Below, piece by piece: positions 17,596-27,755 of a DNA stretch of 64,000 nt (its first letter is position 1; each line of letters opens with the position of its first letter). The stretch spans positions 1,078,001 to 1,142,000 of the forward strand of contig NZ_JAKKUT010000002.1 in assembly GCF_029582805.1 (NCBI RefSeq), read 5' to 3'. This DNA comes from Candidatus Synechococcus calcipolaris G9. GTDB lineage: Bacteria > Cyanobacteriota > Cyanobacteriia > Thermosynechococcales > Thermosynechococcaceae. The notes under the pieces were generated by a model. The model worked only from the letters and a program-made list of their open reading frames with translations, was not told where the DNA came from and made no database searches. The position numbers and the translations under genes were made by a program.

Positions 17596-19704
17596 ATGAG
17601 TTCTGTCCTGCGCTTCTTAATGTGTCCACCCCAACACTACGATGTGGACTATGTAATTAACCCGTGGATGGAAGGAAATATCCATAAATCCTCCCGCGAT
17701 CGCGCCCAAGAGCAATGGCAAAAACTCTACGAAATTATCCGCGATCGGGCAGAGGTTCAGTTAGTAGAGCCTCAAAAGGGCTGGCCCGATATGGTCTTTA
17801 CCGCCAATGCCGGATTAGTTCTTGGCGATAACGTGGTTCTAAGTCGGTTTTACCATCCCGAACGCCAAGGCGAAGAACCCCATTTTAGGGAATGGTTTTT
17901 AAGCCAGGGGTACACCGTCCATGAACTGCCCTCAGACTTGCCCTTTGAAGGGGCCGGCGATGCCCTCCTGGATCGGGAAGGTCGCTGGCTATGGGCAGGC
18001 TATGGCTTTCGTTCCGAACTGGATTCCCACGCCTACTTAGCCAAGTGGTTAGATATTGAAGTTCTCTCCCTGCGGTTGATGGATGAGCGGTTCTACCATC
18101 TGGATACCTGTTTTTGTCCCTTGAGCGGCGGCTATCTGCTCTACTATCCGCCGGCCTTTGATGCCTACTCCAATCGTTTGATTGAGCTACGGGTTCCCCC
18201 GGAAAAACGAATCATTGTCGGTGAAGCAGATGCAGTCAACTTTGCCTGCAATGCCGTCAATATCCATCAAATTATTATCTTGAACCGAGCCAGCCCAGAC
18301 CTACGGACAACCCTAGAGCAGGCGGGCTTTGAAATTATTGAAACCCCCCTAACCGAGTTTCTGAAAGCGGGTGGAGCCTCAAAATGTTTAACACTGCGGG
18401 TGACGGAGCCAGTTCGGGAAGAGGTTCATGGCAGTGCGTCACTCCAAAGTCGCTTAATTCGCCTAGAGGGGCATCTCTTAGATTCAGGACTGATTAACCG
18501 GGCCCTGGATACGATTGTGGAAGGGGGCGGCAGTTTCCAAGTTACCGATTTCCATCTAGGGGAGCAGCGGCAAAGTACATCCCAGGCCAATGTGCGGGTA
18601 ACGGCTCCCTCCGGCACAGTGATGGAAGAAATCATGACCCAGTTGATTGATCTCGGTGCGATCGCCCCGCCCCAAGAGGTATGTGATAACCAACTGGAAA
18701 CGGTGACCCAGGCAGGTGTGGCCCCGGATGATTTCTATGTCACGACCATCTATCCCACGGAAGTACGGGTGAATTGTGAGTGGGTGCGGGTTCACGGCCA
18801 ACGCATGGATGCGGCCATTGTGGTGCAGTCTACCCCCGAAGGCCATCGAGCGGAATGTCGCCTATTGCGGGACTTAGAGGTGGGCGATCGCGTCGTTGTC
18901 GGTGTAGAAGGCATTCGCACCGTGCGCAAACCGGAAAACCGAGATCAGCGGGGCAATAGCCAAGAATTTACATTTATGGGTTCTGGGGTCTCCAGTGAAC
19001 GCCGCGTAGAATTGGTGGTTGAGCAAATTGCCTGGGATCTGCGCCGGATTCGGGACCAAGGGGGGAAGGTTGTCGTGGTTGCCGGCCCGGTGGTGATCCA
19101 TACCGGCGGTGGCGAACATCTTTCCCATCTAATTCGGGAAGGGTATGTTCAAGCCCTCCTAGGGGGAAATGCCATTGCCGTTCATGATATGGAGCAGGCC
19201 ATGATGGGCACATCCCTAGGGGTAGATATGAAACGGGGCGTTCCCGTGCGGGGCGGCCATCGCCACCACCTCAAGGTCATTAATGCCATTCGTCGCTGTG
19301 GCAATATTAGTGCGGCCGTGGAGCAGGGACTCCTGACCAATGGAGTCATGTATGAATGTGTTAAAAATAACGTCCCCTACGTCCTAGCTGGCTCCATTCG
19401 TGATGATGGCCCCCTTCCCGACACCCAGATGGATTTACTCCAGGCCCAGCAAGAATACAGTCGCCTGATTCAAGGCTCCAATATGATCTTAATGCTCTCC
19501 TCCATGCTCCATTCCATTGGTGTGGGCAATATGACACCAGCGGGGGTGAAACTGGTCTGTGTGGATATTAATCCAGCGGTGGTAACAAAACTCGCCGATC
19601 GCGGCTCCGTAGAATCCGTGGGTATTGTCACCGATGTGGGTCTGTTCCTCAGCCTCCTAGTGCAGCAATTATCGGGCTTAAATCGCCCCTATTCCCTTGT
19701 CTAG
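17596..19704 (+). CDS. argZ: Arginine dihydrolase / ornithine cyclodeaminase (ArgZ/AgrE type)
   Basis: This 702-residue protein matches cyanobacterial ArgZ/AgrE, which hydrolyses arginine to ornithine, CO2 and two ammonia. In AgrE a second domain converts ornithine to proline. The N-terminal guanidine-modifying domain (residues 1-275) keeps Asn71 in TANAGLVL, His168 in YHLDTCFCPL and the nucleophile Cys264 in GGASKCLTLRV; Asn71 and Cys264 agree with positions reported for these enzymes. Residues from about 280 form the LOR/SDH-type (TIGR00300) domain, with a nucleotide-binding region near VVVVAGPVVIHTGGG. It feeds nitrogen mobilised from arginine or cyanophycin into ammonia and proline. A putative FAD oxidoreductase follows 15 bases later, likely in one transcript. 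Confidence 0.93.
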   Translation: MSSVLRFLMCPPQHYDVDYVINPWMEGNIHKSSRDRAQEQWQKLYEIIRDRAEVQLVEPQKGWPDMVFTANAGLVLGDNVVLSRFYHPERQGEEPHFREWFLSQGYTVHELPSDLPFEGAGDALLDREGRWLWAGYGFRSELDSHAYLAKWLDIEVLSLRLMDERFYHLDTCFCPLSGGYLLYYPPAFDAYSNRLIELRVPPEKRIIVGEADAVNFACNAVNIHQIIILNRASPDLRTTLEQAGFEIIETPLTEFLKAGGASKCLTLRVTEPVREEVHGSASLQSRLIRLEGHLLDSGLINRALDTIVEGGGSFQVTDFHLGEQRQSTSQANVRVTAPSGTVMEEIMTQLIDLGAIAPPQEVCDNQLETVTQAGVAPDDFYVTTIYPTEVRVNCEWVRVHGQRMDAAIVVQSTPEGHRAECRLLRDLEVGDRVVVGVEGIRTVRKPENRDQRGNSQEFTFMGSGVSSERRVELVVEQIAWDLRRIRDQGGKVVVVAGPVVIHTGGGEHLSHLIREGYVQALLGGNAIAVHDMEQAMMGTSLGVDMKRGVPVRGGHRHHLKVINAIRRCGNISAAVEQGLLTNGVMYECVKNNVPYVLAGSIRDDGPLPDTQMDLLQAQQEYSRLIQGSNMILMLSSMLHSIGVGNMTPAGVKLVCVDINPAVVTKLADRGSVESVGIVTDVGLFLSLLVQQLSGLNRPYSLV

Positions 19705-19719
19705 GAATGCAACCTAGGA

Positions 19720-21030
19720 ATGAAGTGGGCCTATGATATTGTCATTGTCTCTGGCTCGGCCCTAGGTTTTGAGGTTGCCTTTGATTTGAGTCTTTGGGGC
19801 CGGGTTGCCTTAGTCATTCCCGAAAAGACCTCCTGGGAGGGTAGCTGGTTACGGCTAATTTTACCGGAGCGACTCTGCGATCGCTTCAACGAGCATCCTA
19901 GGGTTCTGCGGGGAGATGCGCTGCGTTCCTGGCTCCAAGGTCAGGTTGAGCGGGTTCAGATGGTCTATTCCAGGGCTGTCTTGGCAGCGGCCGGCGTGGA
20001 TATTATTGAGGGCATGGGGCAATTTTCCCAGGATAAACCCCTCGGATTGGAGATCCAGGGCGATCGCCTCGAAGCCCCCTCCTATCTGCTATTGGATCAA
20101 CCGGATAACCCCTTAGACTTAGGGGAAGCCTACGCCAAACTTTTGACTCCCCCTGGCAAAAATGAATCCTGTGCAAATGGGCATCGGGTTTGGTCGGTGC
20201 GAGGCCACGGCCCAGAATTAGCAGAATGGATTGGCCTAGCTTGCCTGCTGGAAGAATCGGTGTCTTGGTATATTCCGGGCGATCGCCCCCTGCCCCAAGA
20301 AGATGACTGGACAAACCAGCGACTTCAAGCCTACCTGGAAGCCCTCGGTGTTAGGATCTATACCCAGACCCCAGGCTCCCCCCATCCCTCTATCCTGGCA
20401 CTGCCCCCTAGCCACGGGGGAAATGATCAGGATCATCAAAAAGAACAAGAGAAGACAAGCCTACTGGATGAATGGGGCGGGTTAGGGTTAAGCCAACTAG
20501 GACTGCACTGCCATCCTGTCCCCACCGACTCTTTTCTCAATCTCAATGGCTTTCTGAAGGTCAATGGCGATCTCCAAACCCGTCACCCTAAAATTTATGC
20601 CTGTGGGTCTTGGCTCAGGGGCTACGATCTTCCCATGACCACAAAAGCAGAGGCCCTCCACATTGGCCGCAACTGTCTACAGAAACGTCGTCGATTCCCA
20701 AGGAACCACATACCAATGATCTATAAAGGGTGTCCTTGGTGGCTGACCACTCCCTACCCCCTAGCCCGAGTCGGCTGGAATCTTCGCCAATTAACCCAGT
20801 CCCAAAACAATAACGATTTTCGTGGCCATGCCCTGAAAACCTATCGGATTCAAGCCTCTCCCCTCGGTGGCGACTACGGCCAAATCGTGACCCATAACCA
20901 ACAACTCTTGGGGGCAACCCTGGTGGGTTATGGGGCCATATCCGCCAGTCAGACCTTTGCCCTGGGTTTGCAAAAATCCGTTCCTTGGCCGGACATTTTG
21001 GCGATCGCCGGTTGGCAGTTAACTGACTAG
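19720..21030 (+). CDS. NAD(P)/FAD-dependent oxidoreductase-like protein
   Basis: A 436-residue protein resembling the pyridine nucleotide-disulfide oxidoreductase (mercuric reductase-like) fold. The N-terminal dinucleotide-binding strand YDIVIVSGSALGFEVAF has GSALGFE where GxGxxG is usual. A second FAD-contact motif occurs at KIYACGSWLRGYDL, and the last 100 residues resemble the dimerisation domain. The redox CxxxxC pair is not visible, so any activity would differ from mercuric or lipoamide reductases. It lies 15 bases after argZ and overlaps the convergent dps gene by 12 bases. A link to arginine or proline metabolism is only positional. Confidence 0.7.
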   Translation: MKWAYDIVIVSGSALGFEVAFDLSLWGRVALVIPEKTSWEGSWLRLILPERLCDRFNEHPRVLRGDALRSWLQGQVERVQMVYSRAVLAAAGVDIIEGMGQFSQDKPLGLEIQGDRLEAPSYLLLDQPDNPLDLGEAYAKLLTPPGKNESCANGHRVWSVRGHGPELAEWIGLACLLEESVSWYIPGDRPLPQEDDWTNQRLQAYLEALGVRIYTQTPGSPHPSILALPPSHGGNDQDHQKEQEKTSLLDEWGGLGLSQLGLHCHPVPTDSFLNLNGFLKVNGDLQTRHPKIYACGSWLRGYDLPMTTKAEALHIGRNCLQKRRRFPRNHIPMIYKGCPWWLTTPYPLARVGWNLRQLTQSQNNNDFRGHALKTYRIQASPLGGDYGQIVTHNQQLLGATLVGYGAISASQTFALGLQKSVPWPDILAIAGWQLTD

Positions 21031-21498
21031 GCCATCCCCTTTCGCTAAAAATTCCTTGAGGAACCAACGATGTTTTTGGTGGACTTGAACCAAGCGAGTA
21101 TATAAGTCCGCGGTGCCAATATCCCCCGCCTCCGTGGCAATATCGGCATCTTGGTGCATTTCCGTAATGATTGTTTCGTGGTTGGCGATCGCCTCCGCAA
21201 TCATCTCCTTCACCGAGAGTTTACCCGTCGAAGCCGTTACCGTCGCCGTGGGTAAGTAGGTAGCCGGATCCGCAATGGGCTGGCCATCCAACATTAAACT
21301 CCGCTCCGCCAATTCATCAACCATGGCAAAAACTTCGCCACCTTGCTCCTCAAAAAGTAGATGCAAATCCCGGAACAGGGGGCCAAAGGTCAACCAATGG
21401 TATTTCTTGTAGTTGAGAAACGTCACCAGAGCATTAGCCTGGGAACGATTCAGGGTTGTAATCACTTGTTCTTTCAGGGAGGGTGCAGTCGCAACCAT
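21019..21498 (-). CDS. dps: Dps family ferritin-like DNA-binding protein
   Basis: A 159-residue four-helix ferritin-like protein. The inter-subunit ferroxidase ligands are visible as the His of YKKYHWLTFGP, the His of LHLLFEEQ and the acidic pair in MVDELAERSLML. Dps dodecamers oxidise ferrous iron with peroxide and protect DNA. The N-terminal tail is short and not strongly basic, so DNA binding is uncertain. The start ATG follows a GGAGACTC-like ribosome site. It overlaps the convergent oxidoreductase gene by 12 bases. Confidence 0.92.
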   Translation of the reverse strand: MVATAPSLKEQVITTLNRSQANALVTFLNYKKYHWLTFGPLFRDLHLLFEEQGGEVFAMVDELAERSLMLDGQPIADPATYLPTATVTASTGKLSVKEMIAEAIANHETIITEMHQDADIATEAGDIGTADLYTRLVQVHQKHRWFLKEFLAKGDGLVS

Positions 21499-21595
21499 AC
21501 TAGAGTCTCCTTATGGGATATTACTCAATAGTCAAATCATATCCGTTATGAGTACGGATTTCAAGATAAGTAACTTGAGAGCAATTATTCTGTAT

Positions 21596-21949
21596 CTATA
21601 CCTCGTATCCTAACGTTACTAACACTACTTCTTCTAATTGAGTCATTGTTTCAGCACTCAGTTGACCTAAGCTCCGAACTAACCGCGTCTTATCCAATGC
21701 TCGAATTTGAAAACACAATGCAACTGAATCCTGTGATAATCCACCATCTCCCTGTTTGATGAGCATACAAATCGGTAATGAAGCGCGACGCTGGTTTGTA
21801 GTCAAGGGAATAACGATAATCGTCGTTGAGAACCGAGAAACAATGTCATCTTGAAAAATAATGCTAGGACGAACACCGGCTTGTTCAGAACCTTGAGTAG
21901 GATCAAGGTTTACTAGCCAAACTTCTCCTCGTTTAAGCTGGTCAGTCAT
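21596..21949 (-). CDS. mazF: MazF/PemK-type toxin
   Basis: The 117-residue protein is a MazF-like mRNA interferase: RGEVWLVNLDPTQGSEQAGVRP at the N-terminus (GEVWLVNLDP and the RP turn are the conserved parts) and STTIIVIPLTTNQRR in the centre. Such toxins cleave RNA and arrest growth. Its ATG overlaps the antitoxin stop codon by one base (TAATG), so the two are translationally coupled. It lies between dps and a second small module. Confidence 0.9.
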   Translation of the reverse strand: MTDQLKRGEVWLVNLDPTQGSEQAGVRPSIIFQDDIVSRFSTTIIVIPLTTNQRRASLPICMLIKQGDGGLSQDSVALCFQIRALDKTRLVRSLGQLSAETMTQLEEVVLVTLGYEV

Positions 21950-22182
21950 TACTGATCTTCTTGGGCAAGCATCATTGCATAATCACCCATTCCAGCTTCA
22001 GCAAGAGAACGATCTTCTTCTGCAAACTCAGTTGCGAGGGCAGTCAACTGAGCCGGATCAAGAACGATGCGACGGCGTTTATCCCGAAATTTGAGAAAGG
22101 CAATGAAGTCAGCCACTTGTTGCAGTTGCTCCGTGGTGAGTTGATCGATATCCTGCTTAAGATCTTTGCTAGTGACTGGCAT
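21949..22182 (-). CDS. MazE-like antitoxin
   Basis: A 77-residue acidic protein from the ATG at 22182 (MPVTSKDLKQDIDQLTTEQL). The middle VADFIAFLKFRDKRRR and the tail LAEAGMGDYAMMLAQEDQ resemble antitoxins commonly found before MazF in cyanobacteria. An in-frame start at 22281 would add 33 residues that look like non-coding translation, so I reject it. The stop overlaps the toxin start, the usual antitoxin-first arrangement. It probably also represses the pair. Confidence 0.8.
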   Translation of the reverse strand: MPVTSKDLKQDIDQLTTEQLQQVADFIAFLKFRDKRRRIVLDPAQLTALATEFAEEDRSLAEAGMGDYAMMLAQEDQ

Positions 22183-22352
22183 ATCAACACAGTAAACGGA
22201 TTTTTGCGCTATTACTCCATTGTAGATAACAAACAGACAATCTTGAACTCCCACCGATAACCTCTGTGCCGTCCACATCAACGCAGTGTTACGCTGCCGT
22301 TGTTACCACAGGCTAGAACTACTCCCTCAGGAATGATAGAAATAGATTTGCT

Positions 22353-22703
22353 TCACAAAAATCTCATCCGAACTTTATCATCTTCGACAACGCTGAAATG
22401 CCCAACCCAATCATCACGTAGGGAGATCGCCGCTACGACCTTTTGAGCCACTATCACACTTGAGGGGGCTGTAATCCGAAACAGGATAATACCGCTGGCA
22501 GCAGGAAGTTTCGTGCGAAAAGCAAGTTCGCCAAAATCTTTGTCAAAGGTCAGGAGGATACGGTCTTCTGCTTGGGCACGACTCAATACTTCGGGGTCAG
22601 AAATGCCAGGAGATTCTGTACGAATCCAAACCACATCATGTCCCTGCTGACGTAATGCTTCTACAGCATCCAAAGGAAAGTTTTCGTTGGCAAGGAAGCG
22701 CAT
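22353..22703 (-). CDS. DUF5615 PIN-like protein (putative toxin)
   Basis: A 116-residue protein with MRFLANENFPLDAVEALRQQ at the start and ILLTFDKDFGELAF in the middle, the acidic motifs of DUF5615 PIN-like proteins. These resemble PIN RNases and are usually encoded beside DUF433 proteins as predicted toxin-antitoxin pairs. Asp and Glu positions for metal binding appear intact. It starts three bases after the DUF433 gene ends. Toxicity is inferred from the pairing. Confidence 0.85.
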   Translation of the reverse strand: MRFLANENFPLDAVEALRQQGHDVVWIRTESPGISDPEVLSRAQAEDRILLTFDKDFGELAFRTKLPAASGIILFRITAPSSVIVAQKVVAAISLRDDWVGHFSVVEDDKVRMRFL

Positions 22704-22706
22704 GGA

Positions 22707-22937
22707 CTAGAGCGGAATGGCATAAACTTTTTCGGACTTGAGCATAGTACTGGCATAGCTGAGGCAGGCTTGAATATCTTCAAGGCTGATGCCGGGGTAA
22801 TTGCGAAGGATTTCATCAGCACTCCAGCCTTGGGCAAGAAGGTCAATGATGAATTCAACAGCAAGTCGAGTGCCTCGGATGATGGGCTTACCAACCAGGA
22901 TATCTGGGCTAAGAGCGATGCGAGTTGGCTGATCCAT
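22707..22937 (-). CDS. DUF433 protein (putative antitoxin)
   Basis: A 76-residue DUF433 protein with the family phrase GKPIIRGTRLAVEFIIDLLA and a helix-turn-helix-like region WSADEILRNYPGISLEDIQA. The ATG at 22937 is preferred to the TTG two codons upstream. It precedes the DUF5615 gene by three bases, the normal order for this pair. It is the likely DNA-binding antitoxin. Confidence 0.85.
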   Translation of the reverse strand: MDQPTRIALSPDILVGKPIIRGTRLAVEFIIDLLAQGWSADEILRNYPGISLEDIQACLSYASTMLKSEKVYAIPL

Positions 22938-23118
22938 AAACAAATCTGAAGTACGTTGTCTTTTTCATTTTATGACAAGAGCAATTTTCACGATCGCCTG
23001 CACCACTACCATGTGCAATTAACCTCATCACAGGAATTTTGTGTGACTATGCCCTACCGATGACTTGAGGCAGCATAACAAGGCAATGAACCTTCCAGGC
23101 AGAAATGATAGAATAATT

Positions 23119-24605
<1,487 letters not shown>

Positions 24606-24627
24606 GGTTGATCGATAAGCTAGGAAA

Positions 24628-25437
24628 ATGCGAGATAATCTATGCAAATACCTAGCTGAAAAATATCCCACCGCCTTTACCCAGTGGCTCCTCAACGATG
24701 CCTCAGAAGATGTTTCGATCCTGAAAACCGAACTGAATCTGGAACCAATTCGGGCGGATTCCGTGACACTGGTACAGACCCAAGCCTGTATTCTGCATCT
24801 GGAATTTCAGGTTGAACCAGAGCCAACTCTGCCCTTACGAATGCTGGACTACTGGCTCAGACTCTATCGCACCCATCAGTGTGAAATTGTCCAAGTCTTG
24901 ATCTTGCTGCGGCGCACACGGGTTCATGTTCCCGATGCGTTCGAGTTGCCAGCAACAATCCATCGCTATCGAGTCGTGAGACTCTGGGAAGAAGACCCCA
25001 ACCAATTTTTTCAGATTCCCGCCCTATTGCCCTTTGCGGTCTTAGGAAAAACCGACAACGAATCCGCCCTCTTGCAAGCCGTTGCCGACCAAATTGATCA
25101 AATTCAATCGGAGCAGTCCAGGAAAGAACTGAGTACCGTGGTACAACTAATGGCTGGGTTACAGTACAGTAAAGAGCTTATTCAAACTATTTTTCGGGAG
25201 GGAATGATGCGTGAATCCGTGATTTATCAAGAAATTCTTCAGGAAGGGCGGCAAGAAGGACGACAAGAGGGAGAATCTACCCTTATCCTCCGCCAACTCC
25301 ACCGACGACTGGGGATTCTCTCTGATCAGGTTGTTAGCCAGATCCGTGGGTTATCTCTCGAACAATTGGAATCCTTGGGAGAAGCTCTCTTAGATTTTCA
25401 AGACCTCTATGATCTTGAAACGTGGCTAGGATCATAA
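24628..25437 (+). CDS. Rpn-family recombination-promoting nuclease / DUF4351 protein
   Basis: A 269-residue protein of the Rpn/YhgA-like PD-(D/E)xK group abundant in cyanobacteria. The core strand region ILHLEFQVEPEPTLPLRMLD carries the acidic residue and ExQ-like motif of the nuclease fold. The C-terminus (residues about 225-269) is a DUF4351 tail, LRQLHRRLGILSDQVV...ALLDFQDLYDLETWL. A short QEGRQEGRQEGE repeat joins the two. Such genes are often mobile or multicopy. It follows thiC by 22 bases but is probably unrelated to thiamin. Confidence 0.82.
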   Translation: MRDNLCKYLAEKYPTAFTQWLLNDASEDVSILKTELNLEPIRADSVTLVQTQACILHLEFQVEPEPTLPLRMLDYWLRLYRTHQCEIVQVLILLRRTRVHVPDAFELPATIHRYRVVRLWEEDPNQFFQIPALLPFAVLGKTDNESALLQAVADQIDQIQSEQSRKELSTVVQLMAGLQYSKELIQTIFREGMMRESVIYQEILQEGRQEGRQEGESTLILRQLHRRLGILSDQVVSQIRGLSLEQLESLGEALLDFQDLYDLETWLGS

Positions 25438-25456
25438 CCTTAGCCATTAGAAGATA

Positions 25457-26020
25457 TTAACTATCACAGGCTGTACCGGTTTCCGTTCGTAGGGCCCCCA
25501 GCATTGTCACCATGCGAATACAGCGTTGAGCATCTGCTGAGGCATTATTAACGGGGCGAAAGGTGATGCGGCGCGGCGGCGTATTAATAATACTCATGCG
25601 ACCATCGTACTCAAAGGCAACTTGGTAGGTATCTGCTACTGCATTAAAGCTCGTATTGGCAAGATCAATTTCAATCAAGTTAGAGTCATCGCCCAGTAAA
25701 TTCTGCCAGTCCCACTGAGCAACGGGGGTTGTGGTTCGGGAGACGGCCCATTGCACTTGACCATTGGATTCACGAAAGGCTGCCACCCAACGTAGATTTT
25801 CCCGCCGTGCTCCTCCCTGGGCTAAACGAATGGCGGAAACGGATTCATTCACTGCCACCCGCATTCGTTGATTGTTCAGAAAACCTAGCCAGGAAACGCC
25901 ACCAATGGCTGCCAGGATGCCGACCATAACTAAAATAACGACAGTTTCCGCCAGACTAAATCCAGCATCCTTCTGTTGCCCTAGGGCTAAGGGTCGCCGA
26001 GATGTTAAGAGGTGGGCCAT
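25457..26020 (-). CDS. GspH/FimT-like pseudopilin (HpsD-like)
   Basis: The 187-residue prepilin has a 20-residue basic leader ending in Gly20 and the mature start FSLAETVVILVMVGILAA with Glu at +5, the signature for PilD cleavage and methylation. After the helix, MRVAVNESVSAIRLAQGGA resembles GspH/FimT minor pilins (LLSALRLARSEA type). Two Cys near the C-terminus may form a disulfide. It is the last gene of the block 25457-32789. The position matches hpsD of the hormogonium polysaccharide operon; this is an inference from order. Confidence 0.85.
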   Translation of the reverse strand: MAHLLTSRRPLALGQQKDAGFSLAETVVILVMVGILAAIGGVSWLGFLNNQRMRVAVNESVSAIRLAQGGARRENLRWVAAFRESNGQVQWAVSRTTTPVAQWDWQNLLGDDSNLIEIDLANTSFNAVADTYQVAFEYDGRMSIINTPPRRITFRPVNNASADAQRCIRMVTMLGALRTETGTACDS

Positions 26021-26057
26021 GGGTATCGGTCTCCAAAATCCATAGGATTGCTGTGAA

Positions 26058-27092
26058 TTAGTTAACTAGGGGGGTTTTATTGACAACACCACGATTCAGA
26101 ATGGTTGTTGATAAGGTGGGACGACGATCGGAGTTTGCAGCGTTTAAGCCCGGTTTACCCGCAGGATTTGCCCGTAAATAAACAAAGGTGGACTGGTTAA
26201 GGGTTGAGCCACGATTGAGGACGCAGGCATAAAAGCTATTGGGTGGGCTGGTACTCGCCAAGGGCGATCGCACGTAGGCAACACCCTGAACCGCCGGTGG
26301 ACAGTTGATGGGCGTGGTGGTTAGATCGGCCCAATTGGCATCAATGAAATCGGAAACCACGGGTAATTCATCCAGGTTTGCCGTAGGAACCGCTGCCTGC
26401 TGATTGGTGAATGTGCCGCTAACAACCCGGTAGGGCCAGACTTGAAACTGGTTTTGTCCCGCTACCGTGGGATCAACGTAGCCCGTCGTCTGCACGACAT
26501 TACTCGCCGTTAGAGTGGAGAATTTACGCAATTGATAGCGTCGTAGTCGGGCCGTGCCTTGCCAGCCACCGCCGGGATTGGTGTCTAGATAATAGGCCAC
26601 TAGGGTATAGGCCCGCCGTGCATTTTGTACCGATATGCAATCTGTTCCTAAACCTTCACAATTCGTTGGAATGGCTTGGGAGGTGGGATCGTAGGGAACA
26701 GGTTCTAGAATCCACATCGCTAAAATGGGTGTAATACCTGTACCAAAGTTGGGAATATGATTAATCAGACCAGGGCAAAAATCTGTATCGCTGGTGGTAC
26801 CTCGCCCTTCTAAACAGTCACCATCGTAGACGTAGGTGGCCTGGGTGAGGTCAGAGGTAACAAAGTTCATGGCTGATTGCAGGTCTTGCTGTACCTCGTT
26901 TAAGGATGCCTCCCGCGCTTCATTTTGCAGCATATCCACGAGAATGGCTCCCAAAACCGTGGAGATAATCGCCCCTACAACAACGGCAACGAGAAGTTCT
27001 ACTAGGGTAAACCCTTGCTTGCCTGAAGCCAGAGACCCTAGCTTTTGTTGTGGAACTCGCTGCCGCCGAAAACTCTGCCAAAAAGGAACCAT
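26058..27092 (-). CDS. GspJ/PilW-like pseudopilin (HpsC-like)
   Basis: A 344-residue prepilin with leader to Gly27 and mature FTLVELLVAVVVGAIISTVL (Glu +5). The globular part is large, as in PilW/GspJ minor pilins, and has two Cys-containing segments (YDGDCLEGRG and NCEGLGTDCISVQ). I chose the ATG at 27092, which has AGAGGTGA just upstream and follows the previous stop by 10 bases. A further upstream start at 27158 would overlap that gene. It is the third gene of the pseudopilin block. Confidence 0.87.
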   Translation of the reverse strand: MVPFWQSFRRQRVPQQKLGSLASGKQGFTLVELLVAVVVGAIISTVLGAILVDMLQNEAREASLNEVQQDLQSAMNFVTSDLTQATYVYDGDCLEGRGTTSDTDFCPGLINHIPNFGTGITPILAMWILEPVPYDPTSQAIPTNCEGLGTDCISVQNARRAYTLVAYYLDTNPGGGWQGTARLRRYQLRKFSTLTASNVVQTTGYVDPTVAGQNQFQVWPYRVVSGTFTNQQAAVPTANLDELPVVSDFIDANWADLTTTPINCPPAVQGVAYVRSPLASTSPPNSFYACVLNRGSTLNQSTFVYLRANPAGKPGLNAANSDRRPTLSTTILNRGVVNKTPLVN

Positions 27093-27102
27093 GGAATCAC
27101 CT

Positions 27103-27735
27103 CTACTGACAGTCGGTAATATTACAAAGGGTTGCCGGATTATCGCCCCGCACCACATCCGTCGTTAGGACAATCAGGGGAAGCCCCGAAGAATCGCCAG
27201 AGGCGGTGAAGGTGGCGGGAACCTGTGGAATCGGTACATCGGCACTGGGGGTATTGCCGCCATCAAAGGTGCGTAGGCTATAAACCCGAACCTGCATCGG
27301 AAAGGCAATAATTCTACCACCGGCAGTAATTCCCGCCCCTCGATAAACCTGTACGACAAACTCAGCATTATTGAATGTACGCAGACAGCCGGTGACCGCC
27401 GTGGCAGGCACTCCAGTGCAGGTCGTCACTGAGGATGGGGGCGGCTGCATCGAGAGACCACCCGGTTGGCCCAATTCTGCTGATACGGAGCTTGCGGGGG
27501 GTAGATCGGCATTTTGATAGACCCCCTGCTCCATGAGGGCGCGCATCTGATCCACCTGGGAAATGGCTAGGCCGCTGGCTTGATTGATGCGATCATTTTG
27601 CGATCGCGTCGCCGTCACCATCACCAAGGGAGCCGCTAGGGCCGCCAGCAAAATATTGGTAATCACAATGGCGACAACGCATTCCACCAAGGTGAGGCCC
27701 TGGTTTAGGTTTTGCGGTCGGAGTTGAACATACAT
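27103..27735 (-). CDS. GspI/PilV-like pseudopilin (HpsB-like)
   Basis: The 210-residue prepilin has a short leader ending in Gly13 and mature LTLVECVVAIVITNILLAAL with Glu at +5. The moderate size and the N-terminal pattern resemble PilV/GspI minor pilins. Cys residues at the C-terminus (LCNITDCQ) could form a disulfide. AGGAG lies eight bases before the ATG. It sits between the HpsA-like gene (20 bases upstream) and the HpsC-like gene (10 bases downstream), so the block is clearly one operon. Confidence 0.87.
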   Translation of the reverse strand: MYVQLRPQNLNQGLTLVECVVAIVITNILLAALAAPLVMVTATRSQNDRINQASGLAISQVDQMRALMEQGVYQNADLPPASSVSAELGQPGGLSMQPPPSSVTTCTGVPATAVTGCLRTFNNAEFVVQVYRGAGITAGGRIIAFPMQVRVYSLRTFDGGNTPSADVPIPQVPATFTASGDSSGLPLIVLTTDVVRGDNPATLCNITDCQ

Positions 27736-27755
27736 ACCTAACGACTCCTAAATTC

